From Ruminococcus sp. UBA4275 (GTDB lineage Bacteria; Bacillota; Clostridia; Oscillospirales; Ruminococcaceae): DNA of 49,722 bases. The notes beneath the pieces were generated by a model. It was given only the letters and a program-made list of their open reading frames with translations. It did not search any database and was not told where the DNA came from. Where the stretch lies: assembly GCA_002395085.1 (NCBI GenBank), contig DGVV01000170.1, positions 1-49,722 of the forward strand. Direction: 5' to 3'. The position numbers and the translations under genes are program-made. This document shows positions 8,190-15,551 of this stretch, piece after piece. Position 1 is the first letter of the stretch, and every line of letters begins with the position of its first letter.

Positions 8190-8250
8190 ATATAGTATCC
8201 TCTTTTCTTTGTACATGAAATCACAGCAGGGTGCTCACGCCCTTACGTTC

Positions 8251-9540
8251 TCAGAGCAGGCCTGCGGCTCTGAAGCCCTGTTCCAGATCAGCGATCAGGT
8301 CATCCGCGTCTTCCAGACCGGCAGAGATCCGGATGAGATTTGCGTCGATATCCGCCAGTGCCTTTTCATCGGGATTCAGCTCGCTGTGAGTCGTATCGGG
8401 AGAATTGACGATCAGGGAACGGGAATCACCGAGATTGACATGATAGCGGAAGAGCGACAGGCTGTTGAGGAACGCATCACGCTCTTTCTTTCCGCCGCGC
8501 AGTCCGAAGCTAAGCAGACCGCCGTATCCGTTTCCGGTCAGAACCTTGTCTGCCAATGCCTTATGCGGTGAGGTGCTGAGACCCGGATAGCGCACCCAGT
8601 CAACAGCCGGAGAGTGATCCAGATAATCCGCGAGCTTCAGCGCATTTTTGGATTGCTTTGCGACACGTTCCGAAAGGGTCTCCAGTCCGATCAGACCGAG
8701 ATATGCATCCTGCGGCGAAAGCGCTGCGCCGAGGAAGTTCAGGTAAACGAGAATTGCTCTCATGATGAACGGATTCTCCGGGAACTGCTCGATGATGCTG
8801 TTGCCGCCAAGCATGACGATCGGCTCATAGAACTGCGGATAGCGTTCCTTTGTGATATAGCTGTAATCGCCGCTGTCCTCAATGATACCTGCGATGATGT
8901 TGCCGTGACCGGTCAGACCCTTTGTTGCGGAGTACACTACAATATCTGCCCCGTGTTCAAACGGCCGGTAGAGATACGGTGTCGGGACGGTATTGTCTAC
9001 GACCACAGGGATTCCGTGACGGTGTGCGATTTCGGAGATCCGGTCAAGATCCACAAGATATGCATTCGGATTGCTGATGGACTCAACATAGATCGCCTTG
9101 ACATCATCCGTAAGCTCTGCTTCCAGATTCTCCGGCTCCAGAATGCTCTGAGACAGCTTGATCTTAACGCCGAGATCAGGGAAGAGGCGGTCAAAGCTGT
9201 CAATCGTGCCGCCGTAGAGATACGGAGATGCCAGCACCGTTCCGCCTCCGACAGTGAGATTCATCAGCGTATAGGTGATCGCCGCCATGCCGGAGCCGAC
9301 TGCCAGAGCGTTGGCAGCATGATCCAGTGCCTTGACGCGCTCAGAGAAAAAGGACACAGTCGGATTTCCGACACGCGAATACAGAAAACCCGGAACGCGA
9401 TAGTTAAACAGGTCTTCCGCATGTTGTGTATCCTTGAAATCATAAGCAGTCGTCTGATAGATTGGCGGGGAGATCGCCAGATTGTGTTCCAGCGGATTGT
9501 ATCCTGCCGTTATTTTCAGGGTATCAAATTTCTGTGCCAT
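8251..9540 (-). CDS. metY: O-acetylhomoserine sulfhydrylase (aminocarboxypropyltransferase)
   Basis: This 429-residue PLP enzyme of the Cys/Met metabolism family has the MetY-type length and features: LEHNLAISPPIYQTTAY near the start, SRVGNPT, and the PLP lysine K207 in YSATKGLTGHGN. MetY makes homocysteine from O-acetylhomoserine and sulfide, or methionine directly from O-acetylhomoserine and methanethiol. That second reaction fits the nitrogenase-like, methylthio-alkane reductase-like operon transcribed divergently on the other side of the LacI regulator. The start at 9540 was chosen over 9552 for spacing to AAAGGA and for the usual MetY N-terminus. Promoter at 9631-9659. Confidence 0.92.
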   Translation of the reverse strand: MAQKFDTLKITAGYNPLEHNLAISPPIYQTTAYDFKDTQHAEDLFNYRVPGFLYSRVGNPTVSFFSERVKALDHAANALAVGSGMAAITYTLMNLTVGGGTVLASPYLYGGTIDSFDRLFPDLGVKIKLSQSILEPENLEAELTDDVKAIYVESISNPNAYLVDLDRISEIAHRHGIPVVVDNTVPTPYLYRPFEHGADIVVYSATKGLTGHGNIIAGIIEDSGDYSYITKERYPQFYEPIVMLGGNSIIEQFPENPFIMRAILVYLNFLGAALSPQDAYLGLIGLETLSERVAKQSKNALKLADYLDHSPAVDWVRYPGLSTSPHKALADKVLTGNGYGGLLSFGLRGGKKERDAFLNSLSLFRYHVNLGDSRSLIVNSPDTTHSELNPDEKALADIDANLIRISAGLEDADDLIADLEQGFRAAGLL

Positions 9541-9630
9541 ATTGAAAATCATCCTTTCATTTCATTTTCTCCGTGCGGGAGGTATCTCATTTTTTTCGGC
9601 GCGGCACTGTACCGCTGCCGTCTGATGCAA

Positions 9631-9659
9631 ATTATACACGCCGCTCCCTGCAAAGTCAA
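9631..9659 (-). promoter_or_regulatory. metY operon promoter
   Basis: Read on the minus strand, TTGACT (9654-9659) and TATAAT (9631-9636) are 17 bases apart. A LacI-type palindrome (9670-9685) lies just upstream of the -35 box. Confidence 0.75.
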
Positions 9660-9669
9660 TCCCCCTGAT

Positions 9670-9685
9670 GTGAGAACGGTTTCAC
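9670..9685. promoter_or_regulatory. LacI-type operator near the metY promoter
   Basis: GTGAGAACGGTTTCAC is an imperfect palindrome of the same class as the four GAAAACGTT-type sites nearby. It sits 11 bases upstream of the metY -35 box. Confidence 0.55.
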
Positions 9686-9775
9686 GATCAGGCAACGGAT
9701 TTCACATATATCCGCGCAAAAAAAAGCCTTTCCCGCCGCTCCGTCACGGAGCATCCGCTGCGCATCGCTGCGATA

Positions 9776-9790
9776 TGAAAACGTTTGCGA
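9776..9790. promoter_or_regulatory. LacI-type operator (weaker)
   Basis: TGAAAACGTTTGCGA shares the GAAAACGTTT half and the central CG of LacI-family operators, but the right half is degenerate. Confidence 0.45.
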
Positions 9791-9863
9791 ATTTATTAGC
9801 ACATATTTTCGCTGTTTTCCACGAAGCTTCACGCCGCTGCTGAACGTTTGGAACGTTAATTGT

Positions 9864-9875
9864 GAAAACGTTTTC
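9864..9875. promoter_or_regulatory. LacI-type operator, perfect palindrome
   Basis: GAAAACGTTTTC is a perfect 12-base palindrome with the central CG pair characteristic of LacI/PurR-family sites. It lies about 100 bases upstream of the regulator's promoter. Confidence 0.65.
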
Positions 9876-9972
9876 TTTCAGCGAATATGAAAATATGCGC
9901 AGATACGATGTTTTCGATATTGTTATCACTTCTTTTGATAGCAGATAATAGAAATCTGATAAAGGGAAACAC

Positions 9973-10001
9973 TTGACATTTCAGCTCAGCTTCGCTATAA
10001 T
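9973..10001 (+). promoter_or_regulatory. Promoter of the LacI-type regulator
   Basis: TTGACA (9973-9978) and TATAAT (9996-10001) have an ideal 17-base spacer. Downstream, ACACTGTA (10004-10011) can pair with TACAGTGT (10031-10038), placing the ribosome site in the loop and the GTG start in the stem. Confidence 0.85.
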
Positions 10002-10034
10002 TCACACTGTACATATATGTATGGAGGGATTACA

Positions 10035-11105
10035 GTGTCGCTGAAGGAAATTGCCGAACTGACCGGTGTTTCTGTCGCAACGGTTGCCAGAATCTTGAAT
10101 GACCCGAATCACCGGACAAGTGAAGAGATCCGGCGGAAAGTGTATCAGGCTGCAAGGGAACTGAACTACATCCCGAATGATGCCGCCAGGTGCCTGAAAT
10201 CAGGCAAGACCGCGAAGCAGGAGATCTTTCACATAGATATTCTGATGACGCGGGATTCCGAAAAGAGCAATGACCCCTTTTTCCATGAGATGCTGCGAAT
10301 CATCGAAATCGAAAGCCGCAATCATTCCTGCATCATTGCCGGCGTGAGAAACCATCCGGAATTTTCCGATGAGAATTACTGTATGATCGAAGATGTCATA
10401 CAGCAGGTCCAGAATTACTACGAAAAGCATTCCCATCCGACGGACGGACTGGTCATCATCGGAAAATGCCATGCGAAGGTCTTGCAGGCTCTGAAGCTCT
10501 ATGAAAAGAACATCGTCTCGATCAACCGCAACAGCACCAACTATGCCGTGGATGAGGTCATCTGTGACGGCGATAAAACCGCATTTCAGGCGATCTCCTA
10601 TCTGGTAAAATGTGGTCACAGCAAGATCGGATATGTGGGAGACTGCCACAATGAAGCACGCTTTGCAGGGTATCAGAGGGCACAGGTACAGTTCAATCTG
10701 GAAACAAACCTTGATTTTGTATTTGACACCACGCCAAGCGAATCAAATGGCTATCAGGCACTGGAGCATTTTCTCCGGCTTCCTGCGCCGCCCAGCGCGA
10801 TCTACTGTGCAAATGATATTCTTGCCGTCGGGCTGCTGCACGGGCTTGCCAAACGCAGGAATCAGTATTACACCCCCTCTGTCATCTCAAACGATGATAT
10901 TGAGGAAGCGCAGTATACGGTTCCGCTGCTGACAACGGTTTCACTTCCGAAGCATGAAATGGTGCGGTTTGCACTGATGTTCCTCACAGACCGCATCCGC
11001 GGCAGGCATAAGACCGTTGCAAAGCTGGAGCTGGAGGGAACCCTTGTGATCCGTGAGAGCGTTCGCATGTTTTCAGAGCTTCAGGAGCCGGAATACTACA
11101 TCTGA
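10035..11105 (+). CDS. LacI/GalR-family transcriptional regulator
   Basis: The protein has 356 residues. The N-terminal helix-turn-helix LKEIAELTGVSVATVARILN is classical, followed by the hinge-helix region (NYIPNDAARCLKSG) and a periplasmic-binding-protein-like effector domain to the end. I chose the GTG at 10035 because GGAGGG sits 7 bases before it and the family starts just ahead of the first helix; an in-frame ATG at 10017 lacks a ribosome site. Palindromic operators of matching type surround the gene on both sides, before metY and before the trans-sulfuration/nitrogenase-like operon. It therefore probably controls both. The effector is unknown; a sulfur metabolite is an inference, and an unusual one for a family that usually binds sugars or nucleobases. 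Confidence 0.88.
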   Translation: MSLKEIAELTGVSVATVARILNDPNHRTSEEIRRKVYQAARELNYIPNDAARCLKSGKTAKQEIFHIDILMTRDSEKSNDPFFHEMLRIIEIESRNHSCIIAGVRNHPEFSDENYCMIEDVIQQVQNYYEKHSHPTDGLVIIGKCHAKVLQALKLYEKNIVSINRNSTNYAVDEVICDGDKTAFQAISYLVKCGHSKIGYVGDCHNEARFAGYQRAQVQFNLETNLDFVFDTTPSESNGYQALEHFLRLPAPPSAIYCANDILAVGLLHGLAKRRNQYYTPSVISNDDIEEAQYTVPLLTTVSLPKHEMVRFALMFLTDRIRGRHKTVAKLELEGTLVIRESVRMFSELQEPEYYI

Positions 11106-11143
11106 GGCACGGTTTTCCCGCAATTTTGGAGCATGGACTGCAA

Positions 11144-11155
11144 GAAAACGTTCTC
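11144..11155. promoter_or_regulatory. LacI-type operator upstream of the sulfur/nif-like operon
   Basis: GAAAACGTTCTC matches the palindrome at 9864 at 11 of 12 positions. Its centre lies 117 bases from that of the identical site at 11261-11272, close to 11 helical turns, so DNA looping is possible. Confidence 0.6.
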
Positions 11156-11260
11156 ACAAAAAGTAGCCTTTCAAACCGTGGCGCTGCGGAATCTGCCGGA
11201 ACTGCATCAGAAATCCGATAATTCCGGCAGGCAGCGTCCTGCGGATCGCGCATTGATTGT

Positions 11261-11272
11261 GAAAACGTTCTC
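11261..11272. promoter_or_regulatory. LacI-type operator beside the operon promoter
   Basis: GAAAACGTTCTC, preceded by TTGT as at 9864, ends 11 bases upstream of the -35 box of the promoter at 11284-11312. Confidence 0.6.
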
Positions 11273-11283
11273 ATGTTTTTTCA

Positions 11284-11312
11284 TTGACGAATTGATGATT
11301 TTGGTTTATATT
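11284..11312 (+). promoter_or_regulatory. Promoter of the trans-sulfuration/nitrogenase-like operon
   Basis: TTGACG (11284-11289) and TATATT (11307-11312) are separated by 17 bases, and the first start codon follows 48 bases later. The genes from 11360 to 18365 are tightly packed (gaps of 1-26 bases or overlaps) in one direction, with a terminator only at 18439. This promoter probably drives all seven. Confidence 0.7.
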
Positions 11313-11359
11313 CTGAGACAGCAAGCAGCGAATCCCATGACACGAAAGGAGAAAAGAAC

Positions 11360-12520
11360 ATGGGCATCTATCAATCCATCAATTCGGCACTGATCCACGG
11401 CGGCATCTCAATGGATGAGCGAACCGGCGCGGTCAATATTCCGATCTATCAGACCTCCACATTCAAGCAGGACGGTCTCGGCATGATGCGCGGGTATGAA
11501 TATTCCCGCACCGGAAATCCGACACGCGAGGCGCTGGAGGCGCTGATCGCTGAGCTGGAAGGCGGCAAGGCAGGATTTGCATTTGCCTCCGGTCTGGCAG
11601 CAATCACGGCAGTGCTCAGCCTGCTGCATCAGGGCGACCGTGTCCTCATTTCCAGCAATGTGTACGGCGGTACCTTCCGTCTGCTGAATCAGGTGTTCGA
11701 TCACTTCGGCATCAGCTTTACGGTTTCTGATACGGGTGATCCCGCACGCTTTGAGCAGGACATTACGGCAGATGTGAAAGCTGTCATGATCGAAAGCCCG
11801 GCAAATCCGCTGATGACAATTACCGATATCCGGCAGATCTCTGAGATTTCGCACCGTCACGGTCTGCTCGTGATCGTTGACAACACTTTCATGACGCCTT
11901 ATCTGCAAAGACCGCTTCCGCTCGGTGCAGATGTCGTTGTTCACAGCGCAACAAAATATCTCGGCGGTCACAGTGATGTCGTTGCGGGGCTTGCTGTTGT
12001 CAATTCGGATGAGCTGGCAAAGCAGCTCGCTTTCATCCAGAATGCTTCCGGCGGTGTGCTCGGCCCGTTTGATTCGTTTCTGCTGATCCGCGGCATCAAA
12101 ACGCTCTCTGTCCGGCTTGACCGCCACACGGAGAACGCAGAAAAAGCTGCGGAATTCCTGAAAAACCACGCAGCAGTCAAGCGAATCTATTATCCGGGGC
12201 TAAAGACCCATCCGGGCTATGAGACACATCGCAGCCAAGCCAGAAACGGCGGTGCCATGATTTCCTTTGAGCTGCACAGACAGTTCGATATCCGTGTCTT
12301 CTTTGAAAGCCTGAAGCTGATCACACTTGCTGAAAGTCTCGGCGGCGTGGAATCGCTGGTGTGCCACCCGGCAACGATGACACATGCTGCGATTCCAAAG
12401 GAGATCCGTGATAAAGTCGGCATTACAGACGGTCTGATCCGCTTGTCAGTCGGCATTGAGGATATAGATGATATCCTTTCGGATCTCTCTCAGGCAATAG
12501 AGAAAAGCGAGGTGCACTGA
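11360..12520 (+). CDS. Cystathionine gamma-lyase / gamma-synthase family PLP enzyme (copy 1)
   Basis: The 386-residue trans-sulfuration enzyme has the family marks SRTGNPTREALE, the SNVYGGTFRL loop, ESPANPLM, DNTFMTPYLQRP and the PLP lysine K199 in HSATKYLGGHSD. AAGGAG precedes the ATG. Paired with the synthase that starts two bases after its stop, it resembles the MccB half of the MccA-MccB pathway (cystathionine to cysteine). A gamma-synthase (O-acetylhomoserine plus cysteine to cystathionine) cannot be excluded from sequence alone. A close copy lies at 43863-45026, also followed by a synthase. Here it heads the operon containing nifX/B/H/D/K-like genes. Confidence 0.88.
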   Translation: MGIYQSINSALIHGGISMDERTGAVNIPIYQTSTFKQDGLGMMRGYEYSRTGNPTREALEALIAELEGGKAGFAFASGLAAITAVLSLLHQGDRVLISSNVYGGTFRLLNQVFDHFGISFTVSDTGDPARFEQDITADVKAVMIESPANPLMTITDIRQISEISHRHGLLVIVDNTFMTPYLQRPLPLGADVVVHSATKYLGGHSDVVAGLAVVNSDELAKQLAFIQNASGGVLGPFDSFLLIRGIKTLSVRLDRHTENAEKAAEFLKNHAAVKRIYYPGLKTHPGYETHRSQARNGGAMISFELHRQFDIRVFFESLKLITLAESLGGVESLVCHPATMTHAAIPKEIRDKVGITDGLIRLSVGIEDIDDILSDLSQAIEKSEVH

Positions 12521-12521
12521 G

Positions 12522-13433
12522 ATGGCTGTTTATGATGACATGCACGGACTGATCGGAAACACGCCGCTTGTCCGGCTGAAGCATATGGGCATCAGACCCG
12601 AAGTAAAAGTGTATGCCAAGCTGGAGCTGTGGAATCCCGGCGGCAGCGTCAAGGACCGCGTCGGGCAGTATATGCTGCGCGATGCCGAGCAGCGCGGGAT
12701 TCTGAAGCAGGGCACGACGATTGTCCTCGGTACAGCCGGCAATACCGGGCTGGGACTTGCGTTTGCGGCGCTGAACCGGGGATATCATCTGATTTTTACC
12801 GTCCCGACGAAATTTTCTGCGGAAAAGCAGGCGCTTCTGCGCGCACTCGGCGCAGAAGTCATCAATACGCCGCGGGCGCTCGGTATGCAGGGTGCCGTGG
12901 AGAAGGCGGAGGAGATCCGGCAGAGCATCCCCGACGCTGTGACGCTGGATCAGTTTACCAATCAGGCAAATCCGCTTGCGCATTATGAAGGCACAGGCAG
13001 AGAAATCTGGGAGGCGCTCGGCAGTGAAACAGATTATTTTCTCGCAGGTGCGGGCAGCGGCGGTACCTTCTCCGGTGCCGCAAGATATCTCAAGGAGCAT
13101 AAGCCCGAAATCCGCGGAATTCTCGCGGATCCGGTCGGCTCTGTTATGGGCGGAGGAGAACACGCCGATTTCAACATTGAGGGCATCGGCAATGACTTCA
13201 TCGCAGAGACAATGGATATGTCTCTGGTTGACGATGTTGTGAAAATCAACGATGCGGAAGCTTTTGAGGCTGTGAAGCTGCTTGCGAGGAATGAGGGCAT
13301 TATCGCCGGTTCATCCTCCGGGGCGGCAATGGCAGCAGCGCTCAAATTTGCAGAAACGCTGGAGCGCGGCACGATTGTGACGGTTTTCCCCGACCGCGGA
13401 GACCGCTATTTCAGCACGGGACTTTTCCGGTAA
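12522..13433 (+). CDS. Cysteine synthase / cystathionine beta-synthase-like PLP enzyme (copy 1)
   Basis: This 303-residue fold-type II PLP enzyme has IGNTPLVRL, the PLP lysine K44 in NPGGSVKDR, the substrate loop TAGNTGLG, the phosphate-binding loop GAGSGGTFSG and the late GSSSGAA motif. The segment IEGIGNDFIAETMD followed by LVDDVVKINDAEAF is more like cystathionine beta-synthase/MccA than CysK. It may therefore condense O-acetylserine with homocysteine, or make cysteine from sulfide. It begins one base after the upstream stop. Its paralogue is at 45041-45955. Confidence 0.88.
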   Translation: MAVYDDMHGLIGNTPLVRLKHMGIRPEVKVYAKLELWNPGGSVKDRVGQYMLRDAEQRGILKQGTTIVLGTAGNTGLGLAFAALNRGYHLIFTVPTKFSAEKQALLRALGAEVINTPRALGMQGAVEKAEEIRQSIPDAVTLDQFTNQANPLAHYEGTGREIWEALGSETDYFLAGAGSGGTFSGAARYLKEHKPEIRGILADPVGSVMGGGEHADFNIEGIGNDFIAETMDMSLVDDVVKINDAEAFEAVKLLARNEGIIAGSSSGAAMAAALKFAETLERGTIVTVFPDRGDRYFSTGLFR

Positions 13434-13445
13434 CAGGAGGCACGC

Positions 13446-13814
13446 ATGGCATATCGGATTGCGCTCGCAAGCAGCGACAGCTTCTATGTAGACCGGCATT
13501 TCGGCCAGACGGAGTGGTTTGAAATCTACGATGTGGATGCTGACGGCTTTATGCCGGTGGAATCGCGCCGGAATGTGCCGTCCTGTCAGGGCGGACATCA
13601 CGGCAGCCACAGCTTTGACTTTGCATTGCAGGATCCGCTGAAGGATGTCTCGGCGGTGTTTGCCGTGCGGGTCGGCGAGGGCGCAGCCGCAGTGTTGCTT
13701 TCTGCCGGAATTGCTGTCTATGAGGTCGCAGCGCCGGTCGAAAGGCTGCTGGAAAAAATCGTCAGCGAAAAGCTATGGGAGGTGGGAATGTGGCAATCTC
13801 GTATGAAGAATTAA
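13446..13814 (+). CDS. NifX/NafY-like iron-sulfur cofactor-binding domain protein
   Basis: The 122-residue protein matches the dinitrogenase iron-molybdenum cofactor domain (NifX, NafY and the NifB C-terminus): a start like YRIALASSDSFYVDRHFGQTEWFEIYDV, seen here in pieces as IALASSDS and HFGQTEWFEIYDV, then CQGGHHGSH and a C-terminal V-A-x-x-GEGAAAVLLSAGIAVYE segment. In known systems such proteins carry NifB-type clusters. Here it is encoded separately from, and overlapping by 25 bases with, the NifB-like gene, which itself lacks this domain. An RNF-type ribosome site (AGGAGGC) precedes the ATG. Confidence 0.85.
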   Translation: MAYRIALASSDSFYVDRHFGQTEWFEIYDVDADGFMPVESRRNVPSCQGGHHGSHSFDFALQDPLKDVSAVFAVRVGEGAAAVLLSAGIAVYEVAAPVERLLEKIVSEKLWEVGMWQSRMKN

Positions 13815-14665
13815 CCGACAAGCATCCCTGCTATGCGCGGGGAAAACGCGGCACGACCGGCAGAATCCATCTGCCGATTTCGCCGACCTGCAATATTGAA
13901 TGCAAATTCTGTGACCGCAGGATCAATGATTTTGAGCAGCGTCCAGGTGTTGCATCGACGGTCATTCGCCCGAATGAAGCACTGGATGTCATTGCAAAAT
14001 CACTGGAACTGTGTCCGCAGATCAAGGTCGCTGGCATTGCCGGTCCGGGTGATACACTTGCGTCGGATTACGCGCTGGAAACCTTTCGCCTGATTCGGGA
14101 TGCATACCCCGAACTGGTGAAATGCATGAGTACGAACGGGCTTCTGCTCGACGAAAAAGCAGACGAAGTGATCGAAGCCGGAGTAGACTCCCTGACTGTT
14201 ACGGTCAATGCAGTGGATCCGGAGATCGAAGCACAGCTCAACAGCGGCATCCTGTATCACGGTGTTCACTACACCGGCACAGAAGCCGCAGAGATCCTGA
14301 TCCGCAATCAGCTTGCGGGAATCAGAAAAATCAGTGTAGCGGGCATTACGGTCAAGGTAAACACCGTGCTGGTTCCGGGCATCAACGATGAACACATCGA
14401 AAAGATCGCCGAAACCGTTGCAGCAGCGGGCGCGTCTATCTACAACATCATCCCGCTGATCCCGCAGCACCAGCTTGCACACATCAAGCCGCCTTCCTGT
14501 GCGGAAATTGACGGTGCAAGGCAGAAAGCAGAAAAGTATATCGACGTATTCCGGCACTGCCAGCGCTGCCGTGCCGATGCAGTCGGTGTACCGGGTGAAA
14601 AGGACTTCGGAGATCAGATCTACCTGAAGCGTATCGCCCATCAGGATACATTTTCACATGGATAA
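13790..14665 (+). CDS. NifB-like radical SAM cofactor-synthesis protein (MarB-like)
   Basis: The 291-residue radical SAM protein follows the NifB pattern: HPCYARGKRGTTGRIHLPI, the cluster motif C34-NIE-C38-KF-C41, RPGVAS, AGIAGPGDTLAS, LVKCMSTNGLLL and the C-terminal CQRCRADAVG. NifB uses these cysteines for the SAM cluster and two precursor clusters to build the carbide-containing NifB cofactor. I chose the GTG at 13790 because GGGAGG lies 7 bases upstream; an in-frame ATG at 13775 falls inside that site. In the Rhodospirillum rubrum marBHDK operon a NifB homologue precedes the H, D and K genes, the same order as here. I infer it makes the cofactor for the NifDK-like enzyme downstream. Confidence 0.9.
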   Translation: MAISYEELTDKHPCYARGKRGTTGRIHLPISPTCNIECKFCDRRINDFEQRPGVASTVIRPNEALDVIAKSLELCPQIKVAGIAGPGDTLASDYALETFRLIRDAYPELVKCMSTNGLLLDEKADEVIEAGVDSLTVTVNAVDPEIEAQLNSGILYHGVHYTGTEAAEILIRNQLAGIRKISVAGITVKVNTVLVPGINDEHIEKIAETVAAAGASIYNIIPLIPQHQLAHIKPPSCAEIDGARQKAEKYIDVFRHCQRCRADAVGVPGEKDFGDQIYLKRIAHQDTFSHG

Positions 14666-14691
14666 ATTTGAAAAAGTGAGGTAATTGGAAC

Positions 14692-15540
14692 ATGGCACTC
14701 AGACAAATTGCAATTTACGGAAAAGGCGGTATCGGAAAGTCCACGACGACGCAGAACCTTACCGCAGGACTTGTGGAGCGCGGCAATCATGTGATGGTCG
14801 TCGGCTGCGACCCGAAGGCTGACTCTACACGGCTGCTTCTTGGCGGTCTGGCACAGAAAACAGTGCTGGATACACTGCGCGAAAACGGCGACGACATTGA
14901 CCTGAAGGATATCCTCAAGGAAGGCTTCAGAGGAACCCGCTGCGTGGAATCGGGCGGCCCGGAGCCGGGTGTCGGCTGCGCAGGACGCGGCATCATCACT
15001 TCCATCGGTCTTCTGGAGCGTCTCGGCGCTTATACCGATGATCTGGATTATGTATTCTACGATGTGCTCGGTGACGTCGTCTGCGGCGGTTTTGCCATGC
15101 CGATCCGTGAGGGCAAGGCAAAGGAGATCTACATTGTTGCCTCCGGCGAAATGATGGCGCTTTATGCAGCAAATAATATCTCGAAGGGCATTGCACGCTA
15201 TGCGCGGCAGGGCGGCGTCCGTCTCGGCGGCATCATCTGCAACAGCCGGAATGTTGACCGTGAGATTGAGCTGGTGCGTGCCTTTGCAAAGGAACTCGGC
15301 ACGCAGATGATTCATTTTGTCCCGCGCGACAATGAAGTGCAGCGCGCAGAGATCCGCAAGAAGACCGTCATCGAATACAAGCCGGAGTGCCATCAGGCAG
15401 ATGAATACCGTGCGCTGGCAAAGAAGATCGAACAGAACGAGCAGTTTGTCATTCCGACACCGATCTCTCAGGAACGCCTTGAGGAGATCCTCGTAGAGTA
15501 CGGTCTGTTTGACAGTGTGGAAGATACTTATCATATCTGA
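14692..15540 (+). CDS. NifH-like nitrogenase reductase (MarH-like)
   Basis: The 282-residue ATPase has the P-loop GKGGIGKS (10-17), VVGCDPKADSTRLLLGG, the cluster cysteines C96 (EPGVGCAGRGI) and C131 (DVLGDVVCGGFAMP), and arginine R99 beside the first cluster cysteine. Length and all key residues equal true NifH proteins. It should form a homodimer bridging one [4Fe-4S] cluster and pass electrons to the D/K proteins with ATP hydrolysis. It follows the NifB-like gene by 26 bases, with AAAGTGAGG upstream. Annotation pipelines would probably call this nifH, but the context argues against nitrogen fixation. Confidence 0.92.
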   Translation: MALRQIAIYGKGGIGKSTTTQNLTAGLVERGNHVMVVGCDPKADSTRLLLGGLAQKTVLDTLRENGDDIDLKDILKEGFRGTRCVESGGPEPGVGCAGRGIITSIGLLERLGAYTDDLDYVFYDVLGDVVCGGFAMPIREGKAKEIYIVASGEMMALYAANNISKGIARYARQGGVRLGGIICNSRNVDREIELVRAFAKELGTQMIHFVPRDNEVQRAEIRKKTVIEYKPECHQADEYRALAKKIEQNEQFVIPTPISQERLEEILVEYGLFDSVEDTYHI

Positions 15541-15551
15541 GGAGTGAAAGC

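Larger units (their letters stand above)
9541..10034. other. Divergent regulatory region between metY and the LacI-type gene
   Basis: This roughly 490-base stretch has no convincing gene. It holds the metY promoter (9631-9659, minus), LacI-type operators at 9670-9685, 9776-9790 and 9864-9875, and the regulator's own promoter (9973-10001, plus). A GCTCCG-TGA-CGGAGC hairpin near 9738-9752 has a run of eight T residues about 11 bases beyond it on the minus strand, too far for a typical terminator. Confidence 0.7.

Noticed and set aside
11193..11231. CTGCCGGAA / TTCCGGCAG hairpin as terminator of the LacI-type gene
   Set aside because: The 9-bp stem is real, but the loop is about 20 bases long and no T-run follows, so termination is not supported.
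11106..11359. S-box, T-box or other riboswitch upstream of the sulfur genes
   Set aside because: I looked for S-box and T-box consensus parts in the leaders of the sulfur operons and found none. Operators and leader peptides explain these regions better.
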